DNA of 61,644 bases from Alphaproteobacteria bacterium UBA7691 (GCA_002482765.1 DLGP01000095.1:201-61844), one strand, 5' to 3'; shown: positions 17,231-25,421, counted from the stretch's first letter. Numbers and translations: made by a program. The notes: generated by a model from the letters alone, not told the origin.

Positions 17231-17791
17231 ATGACCCAGGAATTGCCCGGCATGGGCCAGGAATTGGACGACATGATCCAGCGCTCGCGCCATCCGCGCC
17301 TGCTGACACTGGATTTCCTGACCGTCTGCTCAGCGCGTATTCGTCGCGCCTATGCGTATTGGGACGCGAAACGCGCCGGCCGCGCCATGCCGGCCCGCAG
17401 CGATATCAACCCGACCGAAATCCCCGACCTGCTGCCCTATATCGTGCTGACCGATGTGCTGAACGAGCCACCCTATCTGCGCTACCGGCTGGTAGGCACC
17501 CGCCAGGTGCAGATGCGCGGCATCGACCCGACCGGCAAGCCGGTGGCCGGCAATCACATTGGCCGCCACCTGGCCGTGGATACCACCAACGAAGTGTTGC
17601 TGAATTACTGGATCGTGATCGGGAAACGCAGTTTCGTTTACGACAACAACAGGTTTCTCGGCCCGGCGCTGGATGGCGGCTCGCTTGATATCGGCCAGTT
17701 GCATGAACGCGGCACCCTGCTGCTGCCGCTATCCTCGGATGGCACACATGTCGACATGGTGTTCTGCATCATCGATGTTGACCCGGCATGA
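17231..17791 (+). CDS. PAS domain protein, PF07310 type (second of three)
   Basis: 186 residues. Family features include A-Y-x-Y-W-D-A-K-R-A-G-R-A-M-P-A-R, I-P-D-L-L-P-Y-I-V-L-T-D-V and Y-R-L-V-G-T. The first 14 residues are two copies of M-T/G-Q-E-L-x-x, encoded by a 21-base direct repeat (17231-17251 and 17252-17272), so the start could be either Met; the second copy would give 179 residues. Probable cytoplasmic single-domain sensor of unknown ligand. It is divergent from the hybrid sensor kinase, with 121 bases between the starts, which may hint at a shared stimulus. Confidence 0.78.
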   Translation: MTQELPGMGQELDDMIQRSRHPRLLTLDFLTVCSARIRRAYAYWDAKRAGRAMPARSDINPTEIPDLLPYIVLTDVLNEPPYLRYRLVGTRQVQMRGIDPTGKPVAGNHIGRHLAVDTTNEVLLNYWIVIGKRSFVYDNNRFLGPALDGGSLDIGQLHERGTLLLPLSSDGTHVDMVFCIIDVDPA

Positions 17792-17883
17792 GGTTTACGT
17801 TTCTGGTGGTTTGCGCAACACAGTATTCATTTGCCCGGATATCAAAAACCGTCTTGGTACTCTCAGCCCGAATACCCCTCACT

Positions 17884-17968
17884 CGTCATGCCCGGGCGCA
17901 AGACCCGGGCATCCCATTTTTACTGGAAGTTTAACGAAAATGAGATACCCGCTTTCGCGGGTATGACG
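17884..17968. repeat. REP/MITE-like palindromic element, copy A
   Basis: The element begins CGTCATGCCCGGGC and ends CCCGCTTTCGCGGGTATGACG. It can form two hairpins (around the CCCGGG arms at the left, and around CTTTCG at the right), and its ends CGTCAT/ATGACG are inverted repeats. A full second copy lies at 55421-55513. Similar small GC-rich intergenic repeats are widespread in Alphaproteobacteria. It sits between the PAS gene and the convergent dnaQ gene. Confidence 0.85.
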
Positions 17969-18068
17969 ATTTCGGCGGGCGATACCAGGCGATCCGATTG
18001 AACCAGATATCGGTGGCCGGCGCCGATCAGGACAAGTTTACTGGCGGCTTCTACACACCCGAGCTGCA

Positions 18069-18773
18069 TCACTCCTTGAGCCAGATCGGTTCTTTCAGCT
18101 TGGCGATGAACTTGGCATGGGCGGCAAGCTCGGCCTCGCTGGGCTGATGCGGACGCGGCGGGCGGGCCGGGCCGCGCGGCGCATGCAAGGCTGCCACCGC
18201 CTCGCCATCGCCATCCAGGCCGGCGAGGCTGAAACCCTGCTGCCGGCCACCCACCAGTTCGAGATAAACTTCCGCCAGCAATTCGGCATCGAGCAACGCG
18301 CCGTGTTTGGTGCGGGCTGAATTATCGATCTCAAAGCGGCGGCAGAGCGCATCCAGCGAAACCTGGGCGCCGGGGAATTTGCCGCGCGCAATGCGCACAG
18401 TGTCGATGGCGCGTTCCAGCGGGATGCCGGCGGCATAGTCGCGGCGGCCGAGCCGCTTCAATTCGGCATTGATAAAGCCGATATCGAATGTGGCATTGTG
18501 GATCACCAGCGGCGCATCGCCGATGAAGGCCATGAATTCATCCACCACGGCGGCGAAAAGCGGCTTATCAGCAAGAAATTCGCTCGACAGGCCATGCACC
18601 TTGAAGGCTTCCTCCGGCATGTCGCGTTCGGGATTGATATAGCGGTGAAACACCCGCCCGGTGGGCAGATGGTTGATCAGTTCGAGACAGCCGATTTCCA
18701 CCAGCCGATCATCCTGGTCGGCGCGGAAACCGGTGGTTTCGGTATCCAGCACCACTTCGCGCTTGCCGCTCAT
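18069..18773 (-). CDS. dnaQ: DNA polymerase III epsilon subunit (3'-5' proofreading exonuclease)
   Basis: 234 residues, usual length. The DEDDh exonuclease motifs are visible: D-T-E-T-T-G at residues 10-15 (catalytic Asp and Glu), H-N-A-T-F-D near 92-97, and a late H-x4-D in K-H-G-A-L-L-D-A. The C-terminal K-E-P-I-W-L-K-E tail is basic and aromatic, as expected for contact with the polymerase alpha subunit. It acts in the replisome, correcting misincorporated bases. It overlaps the upstream coaE by four bases (same operon). Confidence 0.95.
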   Translation of the reverse strand: MSGKREVVLDTETTGFRADQDDRLVEIGCLELINHLPTGRVFHRYINPERDMPEEAFKVHGLSSEFLADKPLFAAVVDEFMAFIGDAPLVIHNATFDIGFINAELKRLGRRDYAAGIPLERAIDTVRIARGKFPGAQVSLDALCRRFEIDNSARTKHGALLDAELLAEVYLELVGGRQQGFSLAGLDGDGEAVAALHAPRGPARPPRPHQPSEAELAAHAKFIAKLKEPIWLKE

Positions 18774-19393
18774 GGCCTTATCTCCTGACCGCGCAATTGC
18801 TGCACCACGGCACGCAGCTGCGCCTCGGTGGCGGCCAGGCTGGTGCCGGTATCAATCACACTATCGGCCAACTGGCGCTTTTCCGCATCCGGCACCTGCT
18901 TGGCCAGGATGGTGGCAAACTTCTCCGCGCTCATGCCGGGCCGCGCCAGCACACGCTGGCTTTGCTGCTCGGCCGGCGCACTCACCACCAGCACATGATC
19001 GATGCCTTCATCACTGGCGCGATGGCCGCGTGCCTTGAGACCCTCAAACAAGAGCGGGATATCCAGCACCACCAGGCTTTCGCCACGCTGCCGCGCTGTG
19101 GCCAGAAAATCCTGCCGCATCGCACCGACCAGCGGATGCACAATGGCTTCGATCTGCTTCAGGCAGGCCGGATCGCGGATCACCTCGGCGGCCAGCACAC
19201 TGCGATCAATGCCGCCATCTTTCAGCGCCTGCGGAAATTTTTCCGCCAGCGGCGCCACGGCAGCACCACCCGGGGCATACAGCGCATGCACGCTGGCATC
19301 GGCATCAAAGAGCGGAATGCCAAGCTGTTGCAGCATGGCGCCCACGGTGGATTTGCCCATGCCGATCGAGCCGGTCAGCGCCACAATCTTCAT
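18770..19393 (-). CDS. coaE: Dephospho-CoA kinase
   Basis: 207 residues, normal size. The P-loop G-S-I-G-M-G-K-S-T is at residues 8-16, followed by D-A-D-A-S-V-H and V-L-D-I-P-L-L-F-E, both diagnostic for CoaE. It phosphorylates the 3'-hydroxyl of dephospho-CoA in the last step of coenzyme A synthesis, in the cytoplasm. It is four-base coupled to dnaQ downstream, and its start overlaps the vapC stop by four bases, so the toxin-antitoxin pair has been inserted within the aroE-coaE run in the same direction. Confidence 0.95.
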   Translation of the reverse strand: MKIVALTGSIGMGKSTVGAMLQQLGIPLFDADASVHALYAPGGAAVAPLAEKFPQALKDGGIDRSVLAAEVIRDPACLKQIEAIVHPLVGAMRQDFLATARQRGESLVVLDIPLLFEGLKARGHRASDEGIDHVLVVSAPAEQQSQRVLARPGMSAEKFATILAKQVPDAEKRQLADSVIDTGTSLAATEAQLRAVVQQLRGQEIRP

Positions 19394-19767
19394 GCCGTCA
19401 TCACTTTCACATCATAACGCATCATATTGGCATCATTGGTCACCAGGATCAGCGCTTCCACCCGCGCCTGCGCCACCAGCATGCGGTCAAACGGATCGCG
19501 GTGGATGGGCGGCAAGGTCTGCAAGGCGGCAATATGCGGCAGCTCTATCGGCAATAAATGAAAGCCGTCGCTGGCACAGAGTTCAAGCAGGTTGTCCGGC
19601 GCGTTCAGTTTGCCGAGGGCTTTTTTGATGGCAATTTCCCACACCGAAGCATAGGACAGCCATATCTCATGCTCACCGCCGGCTATCGCTTCATGCGTCA
19701 GGGGTTGCAGGCGTTTGGGATCGCTGCGCCACCACAGCAGGGCATGGGTATCGAGCAGCAATCTCAA
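19390..19767 (-). CDS. PIN-domain toxin, VapC-type
   Basis: 125 residues. The L-L-L-D-T-H-A-L-L-W-W opening supplies the first acidic residue (Asp 6), a central W-E-I-A-I-K-K gives the second (Glu about 43), and D-P-F-D-R and N-D-A-N give the C-terminal acids, all standard for PIN ribonucleases. In type II toxin-antitoxin systems such proteins cleave specific RNAs, often tRNA or rRNA. The gene overlaps its antitoxin by four bases upstream and coaE by four bases downstream. Confidence 0.9.
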   Translation of the reverse strand: MRLLLDTHALLWWRSDPKRLQPLTHEAIAGGEHEIWLSYASVWEIAIKKALGKLNAPDNLLELCASDGFHLLPIELPHIAALQTLPPIHRDPFDRMLVAQARVEALILVTNDANMMRYDVKVMTA

Positions 19768-20033
19768 ACGTCACCATCGGGAAAAATTTTGCTTTCGAGG
19801 AAATCACGCTCGATCTCGGCATCGACCTGATTGTAATCCGGCGCATACCAGACCTTGCCGGCCCATTCGCCGCCAAAACGCCGGCGCGGTTTCTGGTCCG
19901 GCTTCTCCACCGGCACCAGGCGCACTTCGGGCATGCCGGCGCGGGAGATGATAACCTCCTCGCCCTGCTTGGCGGCCTGGATCAGCTTTGACAGCGTGGT
20001 CTTGGCCTCGTGGATATTCACCTTGATGGTCAT
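19764..20033 (-). CDS. Phd/YefM-family antitoxin paired with the PIN toxin
   Basis: 89 residues. The N-terminal V-N-I-H-E-A-K-T-T-L-S-K-L-I and E-E-V-I-I-S-R-A-G-M-P are characteristic of the Phd/YefM DNA-binding fold. The C-terminal tail (Y-N-Q-V-D-A-E-I-E-R-D-F) should wrap around the PIN toxin and block its active site. Antitoxins of this type repress their own operon. Just upstream, between 20040 and 20087, is an array of TTAGCT-type repeats that is a strong operator candidate and also overlaps the aroE stop. Confidence 0.9.
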   Translation of the reverse strand: MTIKVNIHEAKTTLSKLIQAAKQGEEVIISRAGMPEVRLVPVEKPDQKPRRRFGGEWAGKVWYAPDYNQVDAEIERDFLESKIFPDGDV

Positions 20034-20039
20034 AGCAGC

Positions 20040-20087
20040 AGCTTAGCCACCTTAGCTTAGCTAGTCTAGCTAAGTTAGCTAAGCTAA
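20040..20087. promoter_or_regulatory. Repeat array upstream of the VapBC-type operon
   Basis: The segment is built almost only from GCTTAG and CTAAGC units. CTTAGCTAG (20056-20064) and CTAGCTAAG (20066-20074) are exact reverse complements around one base, and a larger inverted repeat pairs 20053-20064 with 20076-20087. The array lies directly upstream of the antitoxin start (20033) and includes the aroE stop. It is the likely autoregulatory operator. Confidence 0.75.
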
Positions 20088-20932
20088 TCCGCCAGCACTG
20101 CCGCGCGCAGGCCATCGGTCACCTCCGGCCAGGTGCCGAACCAGGCGGCAAAACCCGGCCGGCCCTGATGCAGCAGCATGCCCAGGCCATCCACCACCCG
20201 GTTGCCACGCGCCGCCGCCCGGCGCAAAAGATCAGTTTGCAGCGGCGCATAAACGATGTCGTTGACCACCGCTTCAGGCGGCAATTCATCCAAAGCCAGC
20301 TCCAGCGGCGGCTGGCCGGTCATGCCCAAAGCCGTGGTATTGACCAGCAGGCCGGCGCCCTGCAAAGCCAGCGGTGCCGCCGCCCAGCTTGCCACCGAGA
20401 TCGGGCCGCCCAGGCTGTCGGCCAGGGCTTCGGCACGATCCACCGAGCGGTTGACCAGGGTGATGCCCGGCAAGCCGGCATCCAACAGCGCCACACAGAT
20501 GGCGCGCGCCGAGCCGCCGGCACCCAGCACCACGGCCGGCGCCGCACCCGGCTGCCAATGCGGCGCGCCGGCAATCAGGTTTTCATAAAAGCCGAAGGCA
20601 TCGGTATTCTGACCATGCAGACTGCCATCCGGACGCAATGTGATGGTGTTGACCGCGCCGATGCGGCGGGCGCGCTCATCCACTTCATCCAGGAAAGGCA
20701 GCACAGCTTCCTTATGCGGGATGGTGACATTGACACCCCGAAAACCTTCATTCCAGCCAGCGCGCAAGGCGGCCATGAATTCGGCCAGACCCTCGGGCGG
20801 CACCGGCAGGCGATCATAACGGCCTTCCAGGCCATATTGTTTGAGCCAGTAGCCATGCAGTTTGGGTGAGCGCGAATGCGCCACCGGCCAGCCGATCACG
20901 CCGGCACGCGGCAGGGCTTTGTCTTCACTCAT
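20084..20932 (-). CDS. aroE: Shikimate dehydrogenase (NADP+)
   Basis: 282 residues. The substrate-binding segment N-V-T-I-P-H-K-E-A-V-L-P near residues 67-78 contains the catalytic Lys, G-A-G-G-S-A-R-A near 130 is the NADP loop, and N-x-T-x-x-G-M appears later. It reduces 3-dehydroshikimate to shikimate in aromatic amino-acid synthesis. It overlaps the upstream maf gene by four bases, and its stop lies inside the operator array of the neighbouring toxin-antitoxin operon. Confidence 0.95.
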   Translation of the reverse strand: MSEDKALPRAGVIGWPVAHSRSPKLHGYWLKQYGLEGRYDRLPVPPEGLAEFMAALRAGWNEGFRGVNVTIPHKEAVLPFLDEVDERARRIGAVNTITLRPDGSLHGQNTDAFGFYENLIAGAPHWQPGAAPAVVLGAGGSARAICVALLDAGLPGITLVNRSVDRAEALADSLGGPISVASWAAAPLALQGAGLLVNTTALGMTGQPPLELALDELPPEAVVNDIVYAPLQTDLLRRAAARGNRVVDGLGMLLHQGRPGFAAWFGTWPEVTDGLRAAVLAD

Positions 20933-21534
20933 GAACGCAGAACCTGATTGTCACGCAGGAAAGCCAGCAACGGCAGCAACGGCAGACCGAGGATGGTGAA
21001 ATAATCGCCCTCGATCCGGCTGAATAATTGCACCCCCAGGCCTTCAAGCTGATAGGCACCCACCGAACTCAACACCGCAGCGCCAGCCTGGGCCAGATAG
21101 GCATCGAGGAAATCATCGGAAAAATCGCGCATGGTGAGCGTGGCGCTGGCGATATGACGCCACACGATGCCGCCGGCCCGCGCCGCCACCACGGCACTGA
21201 CCAGTTGATGCGGCTTGCCGCGCAGGCTTTGCAATTGCGCCCGCGCCGCAGCCAGATCGGCCGGCTTGTCGAACCACGCATCGCCACAAACCAGCATCTG
21301 GTCGGCGGCGATGATGAAACGCTGGTCGCCGGTCTGTGCCGCGATATGGCCGATGCGGCGCGCCTTCAATTCAGCCAGCGCTTCCGCCACCTGGCGCGCC
21401 GGGGCCTGTTCGGCCCGCAAAGCCAGCTTGATTTCTTCCTCATCGACATAGGCCGGCATCACTTCCACCTCAAGCCCGGCGGCTTGCAGCATGGCGCGGC
21501 GGGCCGGACTGGCGGAAGCCAGGATCAGGCTCAT
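20929..21534 (-). CDS. maf: Maf family nucleoside triphosphate pyrophosphatase
   Basis: 201 residues. The opening L-I-L-A-S-A-S-P-A-R-R and the later A-A-D-Q-M-L-V and Y-Q-L-E-G-L-G-V-Q-L-F motifs are diagnostic. Maf proteins hydrolyse non-canonical or canonical nucleotides to monophosphates and are linked to septum control in some species. Which subgroup (YhdE or YceF) applies here is unclear. It is joined by four-base overlaps to the PPDK-regulator gene upstream and aroE downstream. Confidence 0.93.
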   Translation of the reverse strand: MSLILASASPARRAMLQAAGLEVEVMPAYVDEEEIKLALRAEQAPARQVAEALAELKARRIGHIAAQTGDQRFIIAADQMLVCGDAWFDKPADLAAARAQLQSLRGKPHQLVSAVVAARAGGIVWRHIASATLTMRDFSDDFLDAYLAQAGAAVLSSVGAYQLEGLGVQLFSRIEGDYFTILGLPLLPLLAFLRDNQVLRS

Positions 21535-22406
21535 ACCCCATCCCCCTCGGCCAGTTTTTCACGCAATTGTTCCTGGCGGCGATTATACAGATTAAGGATG
21601 GCGGCAGCGGTTTCCTCAATCGAGCGCCGGGTCACATCGATCATCGGCCAGTTATATTTGGTGCAGAGTTTACGCGCCTCGGCGATTTCGGCCCGCACCT
21701 GCTCGATATCAACATAATCAGTTTCGGCTTTTTCATTCATCGCCAGCAGGCGATTACGCCGCACCATCACCAGCCGGTCGGGCGAGGTGGTGAGGCCCAC
21801 AACCAGCGGATGGCAAGTGCCATGCAGATCAGCGGGCAGCGCCAGACCGGGCACAATCGGCACATTGGCGGTTTTGTAGCCGCGATTGGCGAGATAGATC
21901 GAGGTTGGGGTTTTGGAGGTGCGCGACACACCCACCAGCACAATATCGGCCTTGTCGAGATCGTCGGCCTGCTGGCCGTCGTCATGCGCGATGGTGTAAT
22001 GCATGGCATCGATACGGGCGAAATATTCCGCATCCAGTTCATGCTGGCGGCCGGGCAGGTTACGCGCCTTTTCGCCAAAAAACTTACCCATGGCATGGAT
22101 CACCGGATCGAGCACGGCGATATAGCCGATGCGATGCTTGGCACAGCCTTTCACCAGCACATCGCGCAATTGCGGATCAACAATGGTGAACAGCACCAGG
22201 CCGCCGATCTTGGCAATCGCCTCCACACTGCGCTGCATCTGCGTTGCGGTGCGCACCATGGTCCAGCTATGGACTTCCACTTCCTCATGCGATTTCTGAA
22301 ACTGCACCAGCCCGGCCGTGGCCACCGCGTTCAACGTCTCGCCGGTGGCATCGGAAACCAGGTGGATATGCGGCCGGCGCGCGGTGTTGGAAGCCTCTGG
22401 CGACAA
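21531..22406 (-). CDS. Pyruvate,phosphate dikinase / PEP synthase regulatory protein (DUF299)
   Basis: 291 residues from a TTG at 22406, preceded by AGGA seven bases upstream. The longer frame to 22505 runs into the candidate origin and has no family match. Family motifs are H-I-H-L-V-S-D-A-T-G-E-T-L-N near the start and the P-loop-like G-V-S-R-T-S-K-T-P-T-S near residue 170. The bifunctional enzyme phosphorylates and dephosphorylates a Thr of the dikinase, switching PEP/pyruvate interconversion. In Alphaproteobacteria this gene (RP001 homologue) borders oriC opposite hemE, as here. Confidence 0.9.
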   Translation of the reverse strand: MSPEASNTARRPHIHLVSDATGETLNAVATAGLVQFQKSHEEVEVHSWTMVRTATQMQRSVEAIAKIGGLVLFTIVDPQLRDVLVKGCAKHRIGYIAVLDPVIHAMGKFFGEKARNLPGRQHELDAEYFARIDAMHYTIAHDDGQQADDLDKADIVLVGVSRTSKTPTSIYLANRGYKTANVPIVPGLALPADLHGTCHPLVVGLTTSPDRLVMVRRNRLLAMNEKAETDYVDIEQVRAEIAEARKLCTKYNWPMIDVTRRSIEETAAAILNLYNRRQEQLREKLAEGDGV

Positions 22407-22791
22407 GGAATGATCCTGTTGATAAGCCGGAATCAGGTGGATAAGCCTGAACTTATCCACGGCGTGGGCTTTTTCATGCCCGCTTAGGCGATTTCTTGCA
22501 AGCAATGCTTCGCCCTGGTGATGAAAGCATTACGCCCCTGTGGATCATGTGCGCAACTGCATCACAGCCGGCTGGGGCGGCTTTATCCCACTTATCCCCA
22601 GTTTTAAGCCATTGGTTTTGTTGGGAGTCGCACAAGTTGTTGCAGGAGGAAGACAGATTTGCGGCAGGCCGGCAGCCTGGGTGGATGAATCCCGGCATGG
22701 CCCGGCCTGAACAATGAATTACCGTTATCCACCGCACCAACAACAACTCCAACTCTTTCTTTTTAAATATAAATAGGAAAGGAATAAGGCC
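22407..22791. other. oriC: Candidate chromosomal replication origin (oriC)
   Basis: A 385-base gene-free stretch between the divergent PPDK-regulator gene and hemE. DnaA-box-like sites (consensus TTATCCACA) occur as TTATCCACC on the minus strand at 22436-22444, TTATCCACG at 22453-22461, TGTGGATCA at 22539-22547 and TTATCCACC at 22725-22733. Weaker TTATCCC variants lie at 22583-22591 and 22592-22600, and GTGGATGAA at 22681-22689. An AT-rich tract at about 22754-22788 next to hemE could be the unwinding element. The location between the RP001 homologue and hemE matches known alphaproteobacterial origins. Confidence 0.75.
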
Positions 22792-23853
22792 ATGAACGTG
22801 ACCCAGAGACCGATCCTGAAACCCTTTCTCCGCACGCTGGCCGGCGAGGCATCCGAACGGCCGCCGGTTTGGCTGATGCGCCAGGCCGGGCGTTACCTGC
22901 CGGAATACCGCGCTACCCGGGCCGAGGCCGGCAGCTTCCTTGACCTGTGCTACAATCCGGCGCTGGCGGCGGAAGTGACGCTACAGCCGATCCGACGTTA
23001 TGGCTTTGATGCCGCCATCCTGTTTGCCGATATCCTGCTGATCCCGCATGCTTTGGGCCAGGAACTGGCCTTCCGCGAGGGCGAGGGCCCGGTGCTGGGC
23101 GCGATCCGCACTGAAGGCGAATTGGTCAAGCTGCGGCTGGAAGGCCTGCACCAGCGCCTGGCGCCGGTCTACGAGGCGGTGTCGCGCATCAAGGCTGCCC
23201 TGCCGGCCGAAACCACGCTGATCGGCTTTGCGGGGGCGCCCTGGACCGTGGCGACCTACATGCTGGAAGGCCGTGGCGGCAACGAGCAGGCAGCGGCCAA
23301 GACCTGGGCCTTTGGCAATCCGGCCGGACTGGACCGCCTGATCAGCCTGCTGGTGGAAGCCACCTGCGCCTATCTGGATCAGCAGGTGCGTGCCGGCGCC
23401 GAAGTGGTGCAGCTATTTGATACCTGGGCCGGCGTGCTGCCGGATGAGCAATTCCAGCGCTATTGTGTGCTGCCGGTGAAAATGATCGTCAACCGGCTGA
23501 AGGCTTTGCATCCCGATCTCAAGATCATCGGCTTCCCGCGCGGCGCCGGCCTGCATCTGGAGGGTTATGCCGCCGCCACCGGCGTGGATGCGCTGGGGCT
23601 GGATTACACCATGCCGCTGGCCTGGGCGCGCGACCATCTGTGGAGCCGGGGCATCACCGTGCAGGGCAACCTGGACCCGCGCCTGCTGCTGGTGGGCGGG
23701 CCGCAGATGGCCCAGGCGGTGCAGCGCCTGCTTCGCCATTTCGCCGGCCGCAACTATATCTTCAATCTGGGCCACGGCATCCTGCCGGAAACCCCGCCGC
23801 AGCATGTGGAACAGCTGATGCAGCTGCTGCGCGGCACGGCCCGCATGGCGTGA
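22792..23853 (+). CDS. hemE: Uroporphyrinogen decarboxylase
   Basis: 353 residues, full length. The N-terminal P-P-V-W-L-M-R-Q-A-G-R-Y-L-P-E-Y-R signature (residues about 21-37) holds the conserved Arg and Tyr of the active site; G-F-A-G-A-P-W-T near 143 and N-L-G-H-G-I-L-P near the end are also typical. It decarboxylates four acetate side chains of uroporphyrinogen III to give coproporphyrinogen III. It is the first gene of a hemE-hemH-hemJ run and sits directly beside the candidate oriC. Confidence 0.97.
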   Translation: MNVTQRPILKPFLRTLAGEASERPPVWLMRQAGRYLPEYRATRAEAGSFLDLCYNPALAAEVTLQPIRRYGFDAAILFADILLIPHALGQELAFREGEGPVLGAIRTEGELVKLRLEGLHQRLAPVYEAVSRIKAALPAETTLIGFAGAPWTVATYMLEGRGGNEQAAAKTWAFGNPAGLDRLISLLVEATCAYLDQQVRAGAEVVQLFDTWAGVLPDEQFQRYCVLPVKMIVNRLKALHPDLKIIGFPRGAGLHLEGYAAATGVDALGLDYTMPLAWARDHLWSRGITVQGNLDPRLLLVGGPQMAQAVQRLLRHFAGRNYIFNLGHGILPETPPQHVEQLMQLLRGTARMA

Positions 23854-23857
23854 AGAT

Positions 23858-24883
23858 ATGGCAAAAACCGCGATAATCCTGTTCAACCTGGGTGGCCCGG
23901 ACAGCCCGGCGGCAATCCGGCCGTTTCTGTTCAACCTGTTCAACGATCCGGCCATCATCCGGCTGCCGCAGCCGATGCGCTGGCTGCTGGCGCAACTGAT
24001 CTCGCGCCGGCGGGAGAAAACCGCCAGCGAAATCTACGGCCATATGGGCGGCCGTTCACCGATCCTGCCGCAGACCGAGGCCCAGGCCCGGGCGCTGGAG
24101 GCGGCGCTTGGCCCGGATTTTCGTGTGTTCATTGCCATGCGCTACTGGAAACCGTTTGCCGACGAGACGGCGCAGGCGGTGCTGGCCTGGAACCCGGATC
24201 GTATTCTGCTGCTGCCGCTTTATCCGCAATTCTCCACCACCACCTCGGGTTCCTCGCTGAAGGATTGGCGCCGCGCCGCCGCCGCTATCGGTTTGGACAA
24301 GCCGACCGCCAGCATCGGCTGTTATCCGGCCGAGCCGGGTTTCATCGCCGCGCAGGTGGCGCTGATCCGGCAATATCTGCCGAAACTGGCCGGCCAGGAT
24401 TTCCGCCTGCTGTTTTCCGCCCATGGCCTGCCGAAAAAGATTGTTGATGCCGGCGATCCGTATCAGCGCCAGGTGGAGCAATCCGCCGCCGCCATTGTGG
24501 CCGGCCTGGACCTGCCCGGCCTGGATTGGGGCATCTGCTATCAGAGCCGGGTGGGGCCGTTGCAATGGATCGGTCCGGCCACCGATGCCGAAATCCGCCG
24601 TGCCGGCCAGGATGGCAAGGCGATGCTGCTGGTGCCGCTGGCCTTTGTTTCGGAGCATTCCGAAACCCTGGTGGAGCTGGATATCGAATATGCCGAACTG
24701 GCGCATGAGCATGGCGTGCCGGCCTATCATCGGGTGCCGACCGTGGGGGTGACGCCGGCTTTTATCGCCGGCCTGGCCGATCTGGTGCGGCAGGGCCGCT
24801 ATGATGCCTGCATCCATCCCGGCCCAGGCGCCGAGCCCTGCCCGGCCGGGCGGTTTGCCGGCTGCCCCTGCCAAGCCGCCTGA
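23858..24883 (+). CDS. hemH: Ferrochelatase
   Basis: 341 residues. The start I-L-F-N-L-G-G-P-D and the active-site S-A-H-G-L-P near residue 189 are diagnostic; a conserved S-E-H-S-E-T-L-V-E-L-D segment follows near 266. It inserts Fe2+ into protoporphyrin IX. The C-terminus has four Cys residues in the last 25 positions (C-I-H-P, E-P-C, G-C-P-C), compatible with the [2Fe-2S] cluster described for some bacterial ferrochelatases. It starts 4 bases after hemE stops, so the two are co-transcribed. Confidence 0.96.
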   Translation: MAKTAIILFNLGGPDSPAAIRPFLFNLFNDPAIIRLPQPMRWLLAQLISRRREKTASEIYGHMGGRSPILPQTEAQARALEAALGPDFRVFIAMRYWKPFADETAQAVLAWNPDRILLLPLYPQFSTTTSGSSLKDWRRAAAAIGLDKPTASIGCYPAEPGFIAAQVALIRQYLPKLAGQDFRLLFSAHGLPKKIVDAGDPYQRQVEQSAAAIVAGLDLPGLDWGICYQSRVGPLQWIGPATDAEIRRAGQDGKAMLLVPLAFVSEHSETLVELDIEYAELAHEHGVPAYHRVPTVGVTPAFIAGLADLVRQGRYDACIHPGPGAEPCPAGRFAGCPCQAA

Positions 24884-24906
24884 CCGTTGTGACGGAGCCA
24901 GCATAA

Positions 24907-25344
24907 ATGACCTTCCCGATCCCCTATGAATGGCTCAAGGCGCTGCATGTCATGAGCGTGATCGCCTGGATGGCGGGCATGTTCTATCTGCCACGGCTGT
25001 ATGTGTATCATTGCAAGGCCGAGAAAGGCTCGGTGCAGTCCGAGACTTTCAAGATCATGGAGCGCCGGCTTTTGCGCGCCATCATCAACCCGGCAATGAT
25101 TTCAAGCTGGCTGTTTGGCCTGCTGCTGGCCTGGCAGGGCGGCCATTTCTCGGCCGGCTGGTTCCACGGCAAGCTGCTGCTGTTGCTGGGTATGCAGATC
25201 ATCCATGCCGGCTATGCGCGCTGGCGCCGGCATTTCGCCGAGGATGCGAATAGGCATGATGAGCGCTTCTACCGCATCATGAATGAAGTTCCCACCCTGC
25301 TCATGATCGGCATTGTGATACTTGTCATAGTGAAGCCGTTTTAA
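24907..25344 (+). CDS. hemJ: Protoporphyrinogen IX oxidase HemJ
   Basis: 145 residues, an integral membrane protein with four predicted helices. The conserved His of L-K-A-L-H-V-M-S-V-I-A-W-M-A-G-M near residue 14 and later H-G-K-L are typical of HemJ (UPF0093). HemJ oxidises protoporphyrinogen to protoporphyrin IX, the step before ferrochelatase. It lies 23 bases after hemH, completing a haem operon. In many relatives rho follows; here an RND pump follows and rho is not in the window. Confidence 0.92.
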   Translation: MTFPIPYEWLKALHVMSVIAWMAGMFYLPRLYVYHCKAEKGSVQSETFKIMERRLLRAIINPAMISSWLFGLLLAWQGGHFSAGWFHGKLLLLLGMQIIHAGYARWRRHFAEDANRHDERFYRIMNEVPTLLMIGIVILVIVKPF

Positions 25345-25421
25345 GCCGCAATCATCTCTAGGTATGAGTTAATCGCCAATTTCGCACTTGCGAACTGTTA
25401 GCGCCGCCCTATTGTGGCGCC

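Noticed and set aside
22407..22505. Upstream ATG at 22505 as the start of the PPDK-regulator gene
   Set aside because: The extra 33 residues have no family counterpart and overlap DnaA-box-like sites; the TTG at 22406 has a good Shine-Dalgarno.
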